Origin: Nitzschia sp. pyKryTriq1
Lineage: Eukaryota > Bacillariophyta > Bacillariophyceae > Bacillariales > Bacillariaceae
NCBI GenBank assembly: GCA_956465555.1
Contig: OY101119.1
Location: 2,528,629 to 2,592,628, forward strand
Direction: 5' to 3'
Length of the DNA stretch: 64,000 nucleotides
Both the position numbers and the translations under genes were made by a program. Below the pieces are notes generated by a model. The model saw only the letters and a list, made by a program, of their open reading frames with translations, was not told the DNA's origin and did no database searches. Positions 39,950-49,987 of this stretch are shown piece after piece; positions within the stretch are counted from its first letter, which is position 1, and each line of letters begins with the position of its first letter.

Positions 39950-41345
39950 TTAATTCGAAGTAATGCTTTTCCCGTTTGTCACTGCGTGGATCGCGGTCGC
40001 GACGTACTCCAGATTATCGTCGTTCAAACCAGCGATACTGATCCGTCCATCACGAGTCAGAAAAATGGCATATTCACTCGTCAATTGGTCACACATTTCG
40101 GCTGACATCCCCGTGAAGGCAAACATTCCGATTTGTTCGGTGACATGCGACCAGTCATGAGTACTGCCAGCTTCCTTCAGAGCATCTACCAGTCGCGTCC
40201 TCATGGATTGAATTCGGCCTGCCATGGTTTCACATTCCTCATAATATTGCTTAGTCAAAGTTGGATCCGAAAGAACCGTACGGACAATCGAACTTCCATG
40301 TTTGGGTGGCGAGGAGTACATGGGCCGGATGACACATTTCAGTTGGCTCATCAAAATCTCTTTCTGTTCCTCGTCGTTACCAACGACGCTAAGCGTGCCG
40401 CAACGTTCTCCATAAAGCCCAAAATTCTTGGCAAATGATTGAGCAAGCATGACTGGTAAACCTTCATCAACGACCCGACGAAGAGCTTTGGCATCGGCTT
40501 CTGCGTCACCGGAAGCAAATCCTTTGTTTTCATCAAATAATAATAGGGGAATTGTGAGAATTCATTTCATCGCGTCAAGGCCCGACAATGACTTGAGGTG
40601 ACTCACCTTGGTATGCGGAATCAAAAAAGACTAAATGTTGCTTTCTCTTGATGAGATCAATCAGTTGTGACCACTGCTCGTCGGTAGGGTCACAGCCTGT
40701 TGGGTTGTGGGCACAGGCATGCATCAACAAAACGGATCCCTCAGGGGCCGACTCAAGGTCCTCCAACATTCCATCAAGATTCAAGCGGTTAGTGGAGCGA
40801 TCATAGTATCGGTACGTTTGCACGTCCAAACCACATTCGGCGAAAATTTTGTGATGGTTGCCCCAGGTCGGTACGGGAAGGTAAATGGGTTTTCCAGGGT
40901 AGAACAAGGCCAAAAATTCGCCGCCGATACGGCAAGCTCCCGTCCCCGACAAAGTCTGCACTCCCGCGATACGTTCCAAAGGTGCATCTCCTCCATAGGC
41001 AAATTTAAGGGCCTTTTCAACAAATGCTTGATCTCCCTCGATCGGCAAATATTCCTTGTTCTCGTTGGATGCCAACATTTGTTCTTCGGCTGCTCGTACC
41101 GAAGGAAGGACCCAAGGTTTCCCAGAAGCATCACGGTAGGCTCCAACGCAAACATTCACTTTTCGATCATCCTCACAGGTTCGAAAAGCTTGAGCGATTC
41201 CCAAGATAGCGTCGGGTGGGCCCCTGGGGACATCATTCCAGATAGAAATCGGCGGTTTCGACGTTTCGGCGGTGACCGGGAAGGACGACGCCAACAACCC
41301 ACCAGATGCAACAATGAACAGGAACGCATTCATGATGAGCTGCAT
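39950..41345 (-). CDS. Aspartate aminotransferase, plastid-targeted
   Basis: Two exons, 41345-40607 and 40521-39950, joined phase 1 across an 85-bp GTGAGT...AAAG intron, giving 436 aa. The leader MNAFLFIVASGGLLASSFPV is a signal peptide with an ASSF|P site, the diatom stromal bipartite signal. The fold-type I enzyme is complete: VNVCVGAYRD, SGTGACRIGGEFL, PTWGNHHKIF, HACAHNPTGCDPT, FFDSAYQG, the pyridoxal lysine in QSFAKNFGLYGERCG and the substrate Arg in DGRISIAGLN. It interconverts aspartate plus 2-oxoglutarate with oxaloacetate plus glutamate, supplying amino groups and C4 acids. Its C-terminal portion is related to the tail of the chimeric protein encoded downstream on the same strand. 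Confidence 0.94.
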
Positions 41346-42050
41346 GATTGAAGAGACTGTCTTGACGAGCGACGCTTTGTCGATTAAAAATGAAAAATGA
41401 CAGTTTTGTTGGAAGGTTCGGAAGAGCAGGTCGTTGGCAGTTGGCACTTGGTGTCGAGAACAAACGTGTGGCTTTTATATAGAGTTAGTGGATCCAAATT
41501 TGCTGACGTAACGTTGGGCGAATGCGGATCTTCGCGAAGTTGAAAGTTTCGGCGGGAGCTGAAATTTCATCATACAGTACCATCGTTGACGACCAATCCG
41601 ACCATTTTTGCTAAACGGCATAAACTGAAAACTAAAGAGAGCAAGACCACTACTCGTACTCACATTGAATCATCATCATTGGGATCCACGCTCTACTCTC
41701 TCTAGTCTAGACTGGCAGAGTACTGGTACCGGTATGAATGCATAAAAGTAATTCAAGGCCATTATCTATAGCAACACTGTAGGTCTCCTACTGTAGAGCT
41801 AGAGATCGTTACTGTCTGATGTAGCTCCCTCTCGAAAACCTCTGCAATGGTCTACACCAGAATGGAACGGTATTATTCATAAAATTAAGTTGCGATTATT
41901 TTATTTCAGCTAATATCATTCAGCTAGCTACTCTGCAAGAATGTTCTGAATCCTTCGACAACCCACCTCGAACCACTTCACCGCAATGATCCTATAAAAG
42001 TTGTGAAGGTTGGGAGGCAAATCAGACCGATGGGAGACGAGGACTCCTCA
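41346..42050. other. Intergenic gap
   Basis: Upstream region of the aminotransferase, with CTCTCTCTAGTCTAGACTGG and GTACTGGTACCGGTATG near 41690-41735. No gene is seen. Confidence 0.4.
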
Positions 42051-43367
42051 CTATGCTGCCACATCCGTGGTCTCCACGACAGCGGGAGTTTCTATGCATT
42101 GCTTCTCAGTTTCTGCTCTATCCTGTTGTCGCGAGGCTATGACTGATAGCTGATTCGACAAGTCGTTCGTCGATGGGATATTTTTAACTTCTTTCTTGAT
42201 TCTCGCCAGTCGCTCGGCTTTTTCGCACTGATTCCCAGCCCGAATCTTATCCACAGTATTTTTCATTTCCCTTGCCTCGGTGACAATGGAAATTGCACTC
42301 AGCGCACCAGCTGTGAGGGGCTTAAGCCCATGCATTGCAGTTCGAGCCCAATGCAGTCGAGTTTGGTCCTGATCTTTCTTCAATGTATTGGCGAGCTGTT
42401 CTTCCTCCTTTTCCTCCATATCCATGATACTGGGTAGCCGAGCAATACACGAAACGATCGAGTGAAGAGTCAAGATCTTCGACGACATTTTGTTTGGCTC
42501 GCCTCGATAATTGACCGCTTCACTTCCCGCTGTGGCGGCGGTGGCACCTCCACCGAAAAGAATGGAGGCCAGGAGTAAAGGAGGACCGACGGGTGTGAAA
42601 ATAGTGCAAGCCGCCGCCACACCTAAACCACCCGAAACCATTCCGGTGGCGCTGCTTGCCAATCCGATTTTATTGTGACGAGATGTATTGCCTTGTAGCG
42701 CCACGACGACTTCGTCGATAAATTGCGTGGAATACATCAACACCAGAAGGGCCCTGTCGTATACTTCGAGCATGCTGTTGAGCCGGTCCCTTTTCTGCAC
42801 CGGATCCTCTTCTTGCATTATATTTTTCACGAGATAGTTCACGGAGAACAAATGGGCACACTCCGAACAAATTGTGATGTTCTGTTTGCCAAAATCAGAC
42901 GAATGATGAAGCTTACAGACCGGTGATCCACATGTTAAACAGGGCGACGCGGCCTTTTTCGACATCCACTTTCCGAATTTCGACTTGACAATGTTCGAGG
43001 AGTGTTCGGCACGAAGACAGGGGACGCAATGATTGACATCAACCTCTTTTCCGAATTCGACCTGCAAGTTAACTTTTCGAACCGTTTCGAGACTTTGATA
43101 AGCGACGTCCAAGGTCATTGCTTGGGCCACCATCTCCTGGACAACTTCTCTCTGGACTTCCGACGCTGTTTTCGATTCGTCTTGAGTTATCGGGATCGGA
43201 GCTGGCACTTTTGGAGCCGACGAGTCATCGCCTTCCTCGGCGCCTTCGTCCTTTTTCTCCTCGTCGACGTTTTCTGGTACTCCATCGTCTTCTGTTGATG
43301 GACGAGGTGTGGCATTGCTGTCAGACGATTCTGTTCTCTGCTCGTTGGCAGAATCATCATCCCCCAT
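42051..43367 (-). CDS. Zinc-finger protein with hydrophobic ApoL-like segment
   Basis: A 438-aa protein. The first 75 residues are acidic and disordered. From about 113 to 175 lies a zinc cluster: NHCVPCLRAEH, PCLTCGSPVCKLHH and ICSECAHLF, resembling a FYVE/RING-type eight-ligand finger but without the FYVE basic patch. After a helical region comes a long Gly/Ala-rich hydrophobic stretch (SATGMVSGGLGVAAACTIF, then GPPLLLASILFGGGATAATA), similar in character to the membrane-inserting hairpin of apolipoprotein-L-like proteins. A charged coiled region closes the protein. No signal peptide is present. Membrane association from the cytosolic side is inferred; the combination is not one I can name. 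Confidence 0.75.
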   Translation of the reverse strand: MGDDDSANEQRTESSDSNATPRPSTEDDGVPENVDEEKKDEGAEEGDDSSAPKVPAPIPITQDESKTASEVQREVVQEMVAQAMTLDVAYQSLETVRKVNLQVEFGKEVDVNHCVPCLRAEHSSNIVKSKFGKWMSKKAASPCLTCGSPVCKLHHSSDFGKQNITICSECAHLFSVNYLVKNIMQEEDPVQKRDRLNSMLEVYDRALLVLMYSTQFIDEVVVALQGNTSRHNKIGLASSATGMVSGGLGVAAACTIFTPVGPPLLLASILFGGGATAATAGSEAVNYRGEPNKMSSKILTLHSIVSCIARLPSIMDMEEKEEEQLANTLKKDQDQTRLHWARTAMHGLKPLTAGALSAISIVTEAREMKNTVDKIRAGNQCEKAERLARIKKEVKNIPSTNDLSNQLSVIASRQQDRAETEKQCIETPAVVETTDVAA

Positions 43368-45247
43368 GCTTGTTCACTTCAGTAATGCCGCTATGCTTGT
43401 GTAACCAAAACCCAACCAGCTTTACAGCACAATCATTGTCCTCGTGGTAACAAAGGATTGATGATGATTCACAATAGAGGGCGCGGGGTATCCGACAGTT
43501 GAGAGTTGAGAACCGCGTCCTTTCAGTTGGCACGCACACATCCGACATCCGACCCACCAGAAAATACAGCCAGTAGCTATCGTATTTTTCACCTTTTTCC
43601 GCTTTCTCCGCGCATTTGCGTGTTGAGCGTTTTACAGTATGGAAAAATACCAAAAAATGAAAATCGCGGTTTTGGTTTCACCGCGCAAATGAACTCTGTG
43701 ATCGAATTGATCAAACACTAATTCTACCACAGTACAGTGCAATACACACGGTCTACGCGACTCGTACGACCATATTCTGACCGTCGTCGGTAGATAATGT
43801 CCTGAAGGATCTTCCACGCTAGTGCGCGCCGTGCATGCGCAGACGCCCTAGCCACGACCAGTCGATGACGTGGTCGGCCCGTAATGACTCGGGTGCGTGT
43901 GAGACGCGCGACGTACGACTGGCCCCCGTCCGTTGCAAAGACTCAACAGAAACTACAAGTCTAAGTACTAGACTACAACTGCCAAACAGGCACAGAAAAT
44001 AGCTCACCACACAAAATGAGATTCATACCACATGAAATAGATTCATCTGGTCAACCATGTGAAAGTCATGCAAGATCAATATTTCGCCAAGTCAGCGCAA
44101 TATCTTTTCTCAACAATTGATTTTGCAACAAGTAGTTCCAAAATATCTTGTCCATGGAATCTTTGGAAACCCAATCTGACAAGGTTGTACCTTAGTGAGG
44201 GATCGCCAGGAGCATTCGCCAGAGAAAATCTGCAGGTGGAATTTGCAAGCTCCCTGGAGAATTTGGCAGAGAAAAGGTACCTTAATTAATTCTGAAGTTT
44301 TGTCTTAAGAGAATTCTGCCTACTATATAAATAATATCGGGGACATCCTGCCAATCCTGCCGATTCTGCGCCTCTGATGAGTGAGGCCCTGAGTTCGAAT
44401 CGTTGCGCGATGACAGCTTTCTATGCTGTTTGTCGTTACACTCAAGCCCAATATTTACGTTTAAGAAGTCCGATCTGTCCAGCCACCTTGTGTGACCTAA
44501 TGCTGACGCAGATACACGGACTCAACTCCTGATGCGCAGGTGGCGCAGGCCCCCCTGATTCGCAAGCAGGGCAGGCCTATCATCGCGAATCTCTGCATGG
44601 ACTCATGTACCCCGCCGTGACACTAGCAGACACCCATTAACGATACTGCGAGCGTGGCACACTTGCGCCTTCTGTACTTAACATCAAAGGAAAACCCGCC
44701 GGGCCTCTGCTGGGATCGATATCCCGAACTAAGCAAGCCCCCGGCTAGTAGTGAGATGACAGACGACGCTAAAATGAGCGGTAGTCCAACCAGAGCAGCC
44801 TAGGTGCCCGCGAGCCTCTGCCGGGATTGGAATCCCATGCTGGGCAAGCTCAACGACACCGGAGGTAGTTAACAACAACAACCGGTACAGTACTGTATGA
44901 GTACCGGTTTCTCACCACTCCTCGAGAAACTGAACAAGAACTACCAGTACAAAGTCTCGTGACGACTACAGGACCATGGTACAGGTAGTCTAAGTTGCAA
45001 CGAAGGGAATTGGAAGTGATAACGCGCGCAAGGTTGAATCGAACAACTACGCCGCTAGGCGTCCCAAGGTTTGAAGCCTTGACCCACCACCAGGCAGGAT
45101 CATGCACGCCGTTTGGAGAAAGATAATGTCTAGAGGTTTCTAAAATAACGGGAGAGTGGACCTCGGCAACAAGTGCGTCAACGGCCAAATTTGGTACAGT
45201 AGTATACACAGGTATTAGGATTGCTCCATCTTTCCAAGTTAGTCTTC
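43368..45247. other. Long gap with imperfect repeats
   Basis: 1.9 kb without a supported gene. About 44695-44738 and 44808-44851 form an imperfect direct repeat (CTCTGCNGGGAT..ATCCC...AAGC), and GAGTTCGAATC at about 44391 resembles a pol III B box. These could be tRNA-derived SINE remnants, but no complete tRNA fold was found. Confidence 0.4.
44695..44851. repeat. Imperfect tandem repeat with B-box-like words
   Basis: Two related units of about 44 bp, the first CCCGCCGGGCCTCTGCTGGG..., the second CCCGCGAGCCTCTGCCGGG..., each with a GGGAT...ATCCC inverted pair, 113 bp apart. The reverse strand looks like tRNA 3' halves but the T-arm does not pair properly. Confidence 0.35.
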
Positions 45248-46039
45248 TTAAGCTTTTCCCAAAGAGGCAAGCTTCTTGGCTTCCTCTTGAGCAAGGGCCT
45301 TGGCACGCTTGTCGAGCTTGGCTTGAGTCTTGAGACCCATGATACCACCTCCCCACTTTCGGATCAATTCGGGGTTGGTGTTGTACTTCTCCATGGCCAA
45401 GCCCTTGAGGAGTTCGAGTTGAGACTCATCGGCCTTGCCAACACCGGTCAAGCAGACGACAGCGGCGTTCTTTTGGTGAACCAAGGCGCCCAATCGGGCC
45501 TTGTCCTTGACAATCATGAAGGGAACCTGCATCTTGCGGCAAAGGGTGGGAAGCCACATGACGACCTCGAGGGGGTCAACGTCGCAGGCAATTAGCACAA
45601 GTTGCGCCTTCTTTTCTTCAACGAGAGTGGTGACGTGCTTCAAGCCGAACTTGACCACATTGGGGGCCTTGGAGGCAGAGTCCTCCTTGCCGGCAGCCTT
45701 GGCAGCAGCAGCTTCCTTGATGCGTTGCTTCTTGGCAGCGGGAGTCTCAGGTCGGTACTTGTTGAAGAGGGTGAACACAGTCATGGCCTCATTCTTGCCA
45801 AGAGTCTTGGTGAACTGGTTGACTGCTGGGGGGACCTTCAAACGCTGGTAAAGGACCGCTCGTTGGCGTTGGATACGCACGTACTTGGGCCACTTGACGA
45901 ATCGAGAAAGGTCACGGCCCTGCGGGCGGATATCCCCTCCGATGCTGAAGTTGCGAGGACGGGATGGGAACAAGGGATCCGCGGCCTTGACAGCCTTGGG
46001 CTTGTCGTCCTTCTTGGACTTCTTTCCTTTAGGAGCCAT
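45248..46039 (-). CDS. RPL7A: 60S ribosomal protein eL8 (L7a)
   Basis: Encodes 263 aa from the ATG at 46039 (MAPKGKKSKK). The N-terminal basic region is followed by PLFPSRPRNFSIGGDIRPQG and DLSRFVKWPKYVRIQRQRAV, which are family blocks. The L7Ae RNA-binding domain then follows: GLKHVTTLVEEKKAQLVLIA, CDVDPLEVVMWLP, then DKARLGALVHQKNAAVVCLT. It is a structural protein of the large cytosolic ribosomal subunit. The coding region is GC-richer and uses a narrow codon set (GCC, AAG, TTG), as expected for strong expression. No intron is seen. Confidence 0.97.
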   Translation of the reverse strand: MAPKGKKSKKDDKPKAVKAADPLFPSRPRNFSIGGDIRPQGRDLSRFVKWPKYVRIQRQRAVLYQRLKVPPAVNQFTKTLGKNEAMTVFTLFNKYRPETPAAKKQRIKEAAAAKAAGKEDSASKAPNVVKFGLKHVTTLVEEKKAQLVLIACDVDPLEVVMWLPTLCRKMQVPFMIVKDKARLGALVHQKNAAVVCLTGVGKADESQLELLKGLAMEKYNTNPELIRKWGGGIMGLKTQAKLDKRAKALAQEEAKKLASLGKA

Positions 46040-46756
46040 GTTGTCTTGAATAGATAGATATGTTTTTGACAAAATAGTGAGATGAAAGGTGCAGCTAGTA
46101 GTAGAGAGCCCGCGCTTTTGCCTTCTTGTACCATGTGGCTCCTGGCGTTTCGCGTTTTGAGTTTCATGCTTGGCTCCCCAAGGTCTCCTTCCTCACCGTA
46201 CAAAAACCTACCAGCGCAACGTAAGGAACATTTTCAGTAAGAGGTACAGCGAAAAACGGCACGACCCGTCAGCCGATGACTAGACTACCGGTACCACGGT
46301 ACTTGTTCGGCTGTACTGTACTGGTACCTGTTATCTGTACCCCGGTACGCTACCAGGTACCCGGACGTACAGGTACGTACGCATGGCGGGCCGGCGGTAC
46401 AGGTCTGTCTGTATGTACCGGTATGTATGTACGCTGTAGCGTCCGGTGCAGTTAGTCGCGTCAATCAAGGTCCACCGTGCGTGCGCGCGTCCGTCCGGTC
46501 TCAAATAAACGGTAGTGGGCATAATATCTTTTTTTTGAATTTCTGATTCTTTGCCCCGCCCGCCGGCCGAGCCTGCTTGCCTCTTGTCTCGCCTCAAGCA
46601 CATCTTCTTTCCAACCTTTCACATGAACGGCAGTGCTTGTTTGACTTCATTCATCATTAAATCATTACATACTTTACAGTCCGTTTGCACTAGCTAGGCG
46701 TTTGTCGAAACATCAGACAACCACGTACCGTCGGTAATCCTTCAAATCTACACAAG
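46040..46756. promoter_or_regulatory. Divergent promoter region with dense GTAC words
   Basis: Separates eL8 (minus) and the secreted protein (plus). Positions 46287-46440 hold one of the densest runs of GTAC, GGTACC and ACCGGT in the window; the rest has no recognised element. Confidence 0.45.
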
Positions 46757-48895
46757 ATGCGTTTTGTTTTGGCTGCCGCTATCTTGGCCCAAACGGTGCC
46801 GATCTCCGTAGCTTCAGAGACGAAAGGACGAGTCGAGCACAACAGACGAGAAAGGCGTCAACGATTGCAGCAGCTGCTGTTGCGAAAGTCAGCAGAAGGA
46901 AATAAAATCGAAGATCTTTTGCTAGGAAAAACTAACTGGCTCCACAAACGTCATGAACACAATGGTGTATTGAAAAATGATAATGCCGCCAGGTCTTCGT
47001 TCACAGAGTGCAGGATCGCAGCCAAAGGAGATGCCGATGTTGGAATTTTGGGCTGTGCTGCAGACGAGTACTGTGTTGCGAGCGATTCGTCGAGTCTTGG
47101 AGGTTTTTGCATGACCAATGAACGCAATGGTCGACTTTTGGAAGATACTTCACCTCTCGATGTCTGCGACCCCGACTTCATTGACTCCGGCCTATACGAT
47201 TGTGACTGCTCTCTCTTTGATTTGGAAACTAAAACGGGACAGCTTACGTGCATTTATGACTACGGGTGTTTCTTTGCTGAATACTGCGGCTCTTTGGTTG
47301 CTAAACGTGTTATCACGGACGAAATCGAAAGCGCGGAATACTGTTATAAATTCGTCACTCCTTCACCCGTTGAAATCTGCTACGGCCTTGACAGCATCCC
47401 TGCTTGCAGCTTTTCAGTGGATGGTGTGACTTGTAACAGCTGTCAAGTTCTCCCGTCCGAAGACGATGTGTACTTTGCCTGCTACGAATTTGACTGCACC
47501 AACACCATAGCCAACGTTGCCGGAAACGACTGCGACAACGATTCCGTGATCGAGGGAGTTTTCCCCAATGCCTTTCAAACTCTAGCACCAACGCCGGATT
47601 TCTTTGTATGCGACATCTGTGGAGGGGGTCGTGTCCCAACAATTCCAGATGGTCTTGTGGAGATTCCCACGCAGGGTACCCTCAACTGCACTGAGATTGA
47701 AACTGCAGCTAATATTGGTGGTATTCTCGAGGCACAGTGTCCACTTCTACAGCCGTTTGTGCAAGTTCCCTGTGGGTGTGCTGAGATATTGCCCACCGAC
47801 AGCCCGGCGGTTGATGCTACACCTGCCCCAGTTCCTGCAGCACCAACCTGCTTCTCGACGACCACAGAAATTCTCCTAGCCCAGCTCGCCAACCCGCCAG
47901 TTAAGAATATTGTAATTTGCCCCGGTACAACCATCAACATTGGATTGCCGGCAAATGCAGAATTTTCAGAGTTTGTGGGTGGTGATATTCCGCTCACACC
48001 GCTTCATGATGATGTCACTATCATGTGTGGGGATGACGGCAGCTCGGACAATGAGTGCAAGATTTCTGGAGGACTTGTTCAGATGGCGACATCTGTGAGC
48101 AATCCATTCGTCCAGGGCAAGATTACCACTCACAACTTGAAAGTAAAAGGTCTTACATTCACCGGTGACTTGACCTCTATTCCTGGCTTTGGAAGTGTTT
48201 CTGTCCTTCTCAGTGCACCAGGTGACAACATGGTTTTTGAAGACTGTCTCTTTCAGTTTATCAAGGCGGAACAAATTGTCGGTAATCAAAGGAACACTCT
48301 CACGGACCCTTTGGATTATCCCAGCTTTTCAAGCAGCGTTACATTCGATAGGGTGTGGTTCGCTGACGTGGCGTACGGTGCCAGTATCCTCACCAATGCT
48401 GACCAGACGATGAATTTGAAGGAAGTGTCCTTTGAGAATTTGATGCACGAAGACTGTGGCTGTAATCCTCCTATCCCTGTGATCAACAACATTCGTGGAA
48501 TTATGGATATGTCCGATTCTTCTTTTAGAGTTGCTGATGTCGTTACTTCGGTTGTCTATTGGTCCGCCTTTACCAACACCAGCTCCTTCTCGTTCAGTGG
48601 AAACACCCAGACGGGTATACAAATCATTGATAAAGACATTCGAGATCCATCCGAGTACTGCGAAGGCGGTCTCATGGTTGACCGCGAGCAAGATGGCAGC
48701 TTGGGTACGGAATGTTATCAACTTTTCCAAGATTTCAGCACGCCTCCTCCAGGATCTATCCCGCCGACCCTGCCGCCTCTTCCATCAATGCCACCTGTGG
48801 ACATGTCGATGTCCATGTCCATGTCGCTGGGACTTCGCCGCCGTGATCTTGAAGAATTCGAGGAAGCCTTGGACTCCGAGTTTGGACGCTTTTAA
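46757..48895 (+). CDS. Secreted Cys-rich protein with beta-helix-like domain
   Basis: A 712-aa protein with a clear signal peptide (MRFVLAAAILAQTVPISVAS). The N-terminal half has many Cys residues in pairs (CDCSLF, CSFSVDGVTCNSC, CDICGGG), suggesting disulfide-bonded extracellular modules. From about 370 there is a right-handed parallel beta-helix pattern, with repeated short strands such as DNMVFEDCLFQFI, SVTFDRVWFADVA and MNLKEVSFENLMHEDC. A Pro-rich linker follows, then a SMSMSMS run and a charged tail. Beta-helix folds are common in pectate lyases and adhesins. Catalytic residues could not be identified, so a cell-wall or frustule-associated role is only a suggestion. No GPI or membrane anchor is evident. 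Confidence 0.85.
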   Translation: MRFVLAAAILAQTVPISVASETKGRVEHNRRERRQRLQQLLLRKSAEGNKIEDLLLGKTNWLHKRHEHNGVLKNDNAARSSFTECRIAAKGDADVGILGCAADEYCVASDSSSLGGFCMTNERNGRLLEDTSPLDVCDPDFIDSGLYDCDCSLFDLETKTGQLTCIYDYGCFFAEYCGSLVAKRVITDEIESAEYCYKFVTPSPVEICYGLDSIPACSFSVDGVTCNSCQVLPSEDDVYFACYEFDCTNTIANVAGNDCDNDSVIEGVFPNAFQTLAPTPDFFVCDICGGGRVPTIPDGLVEIPTQGTLNCTEIETAANIGGILEAQCPLLQPFVQVPCGCAEILPTDSPAVDATPAPVPAAPTCFSTTTEILLAQLANPPVKNIVICPGTTINIGLPANAEFSEFVGGDIPLTPLHDDVTIMCGDDGSSDNECKISGGLVQMATSVSNPFVQGKITTHNLKVKGLTFTGDLTSIPGFGSVSVLLSAPGDNMVFEDCLFQFIKAEQIVGNQRNTLTDPLDYPSFSSSVTFDRVWFADVAYGASILTNADQTMNLKEVSFENLMHEDCGCNPPIPVINNIRGIMDMSDSSFRVADVVTSVVYWSAFTNTSSFSFSGNTQTGIQIIDKDIRDPSEYCEGGLMVDREQDGSLGTECYQLFQDFSTPPPGSIPPTLPPLPSMPPVDMSMSMSMSLGLRRRDLEEFEEALDSEFGRF

Positions 48896-49987
48896 AACCG
48901 CCAGCTCGATCTCAAGGGAGCCCACCCAAACCGCCACTTGTATTCTCTGTATGCATGCATGCATGCATGGTGGCGCTTGCATACTACGACCATTACGACG
49001 CATAAGATTATGCTCTTCACATATTGAATTTTTAAAATGTTAAGCAAGATTCTGCATCTCGCAAAATGTGGTCTGGTGCTTCGTCGCCGTGTTCGCATTG
49101 TTTTCGACCGTCGAACCTTGTCGTCGATGGTGGTTAGGTTTGCTTCTTTGGAAAAAAGTGGAGGCTTCTCGTACCGTACTCCGGAGCACGAATACTTTAG
49201 AATGCAGCCAGTATGCTCGATAGCAAACGGAATAGGGTCTTGCAAGTCAAAGCGGAAATGCCACAGAATTGATGTTCTTTGTTCATGTTGTAGTCTACTC
49301 TAGTAGAGAGAGATTGATGATATCAAATGCCAAAAGCAAAGGTTCATGATGGCAGCGGCATTCGGCATCATCGGCTCCACTTGGCAGGTCATGCAAAAGA
49401 TACCAAAAATAAATTGCATCATCATCGATCATCGATGATTTTCTGGATTGATGTGAGGGTGATGCCATTCTTCTTTGTTGAGGAGTTGTCCGAGAGAGTG
49501 ATCGTCCGCCGCACCTGCTGTACAGACTCGTTCGTACGGTACCGGTACTGTTACTGTACAGTCCCAGGTACTCGTACCTGGTACCAGTACTGTCTGCACG
49601 AAGTACAGTACATCAACAGTCCAGTGCACGTAGCACTTCTACTGGAACGGTCGGTATGCCATACGTGTACGCGTGGTTGTCCAAGTTGAACTGTCTGTCC
49701 CATTCGCTCGGTTCGCTTTTTGCAAGCGACGACTCCAACCGACCGTCCGCTAAGTGTCGGGTGACGCAGGCTCTCTGGGGTGTCAAGAACCGGAACGTCA
49801 TGTTCCATCAAACCGAAGCGCGGGCAAACTTGCGCTCAAAAAGAAAATCATCATCGACGCTTCCCATCATCTTTCCCATCCCACACACGGAAAAGATTGC
49901 ATTCTGCCGTCGTCGTCATATTTGGTCGTCGGAAGCTTTTCCACAAAAATCAATTGCATTGATTCATTCGGAACAACCAAAACAACA
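48896..49987. other. Intergenic gap with GCAT repeat and GTAC cluster
   Basis: About 1.1 kb. It contains (GCAT)n at about 48950-48968, CTACTCTAGTAGAGAGAG near 49292-49311, and GTAC/GGTACC words at 49535-49625. No gene is supported; the last part is the PEPCK leader. Confidence 0.5.

Noticed and set aside
43819-44289. Short open frames downstream of the intergenic side of the zinc-finger gene
   Set aside because: Short, no motifs, and frame lengths typical of chance.
44341-44440. A tRNA gene around GAGTTCGAATC
   Set aside because: No A box at the right distance and acceptor and anticodon stems do not pair.
49327-49689. 120-residue open frame before PEPCK
   Set aside because: Encoded largely by the GTAC-rich cluster; no family resemblance.
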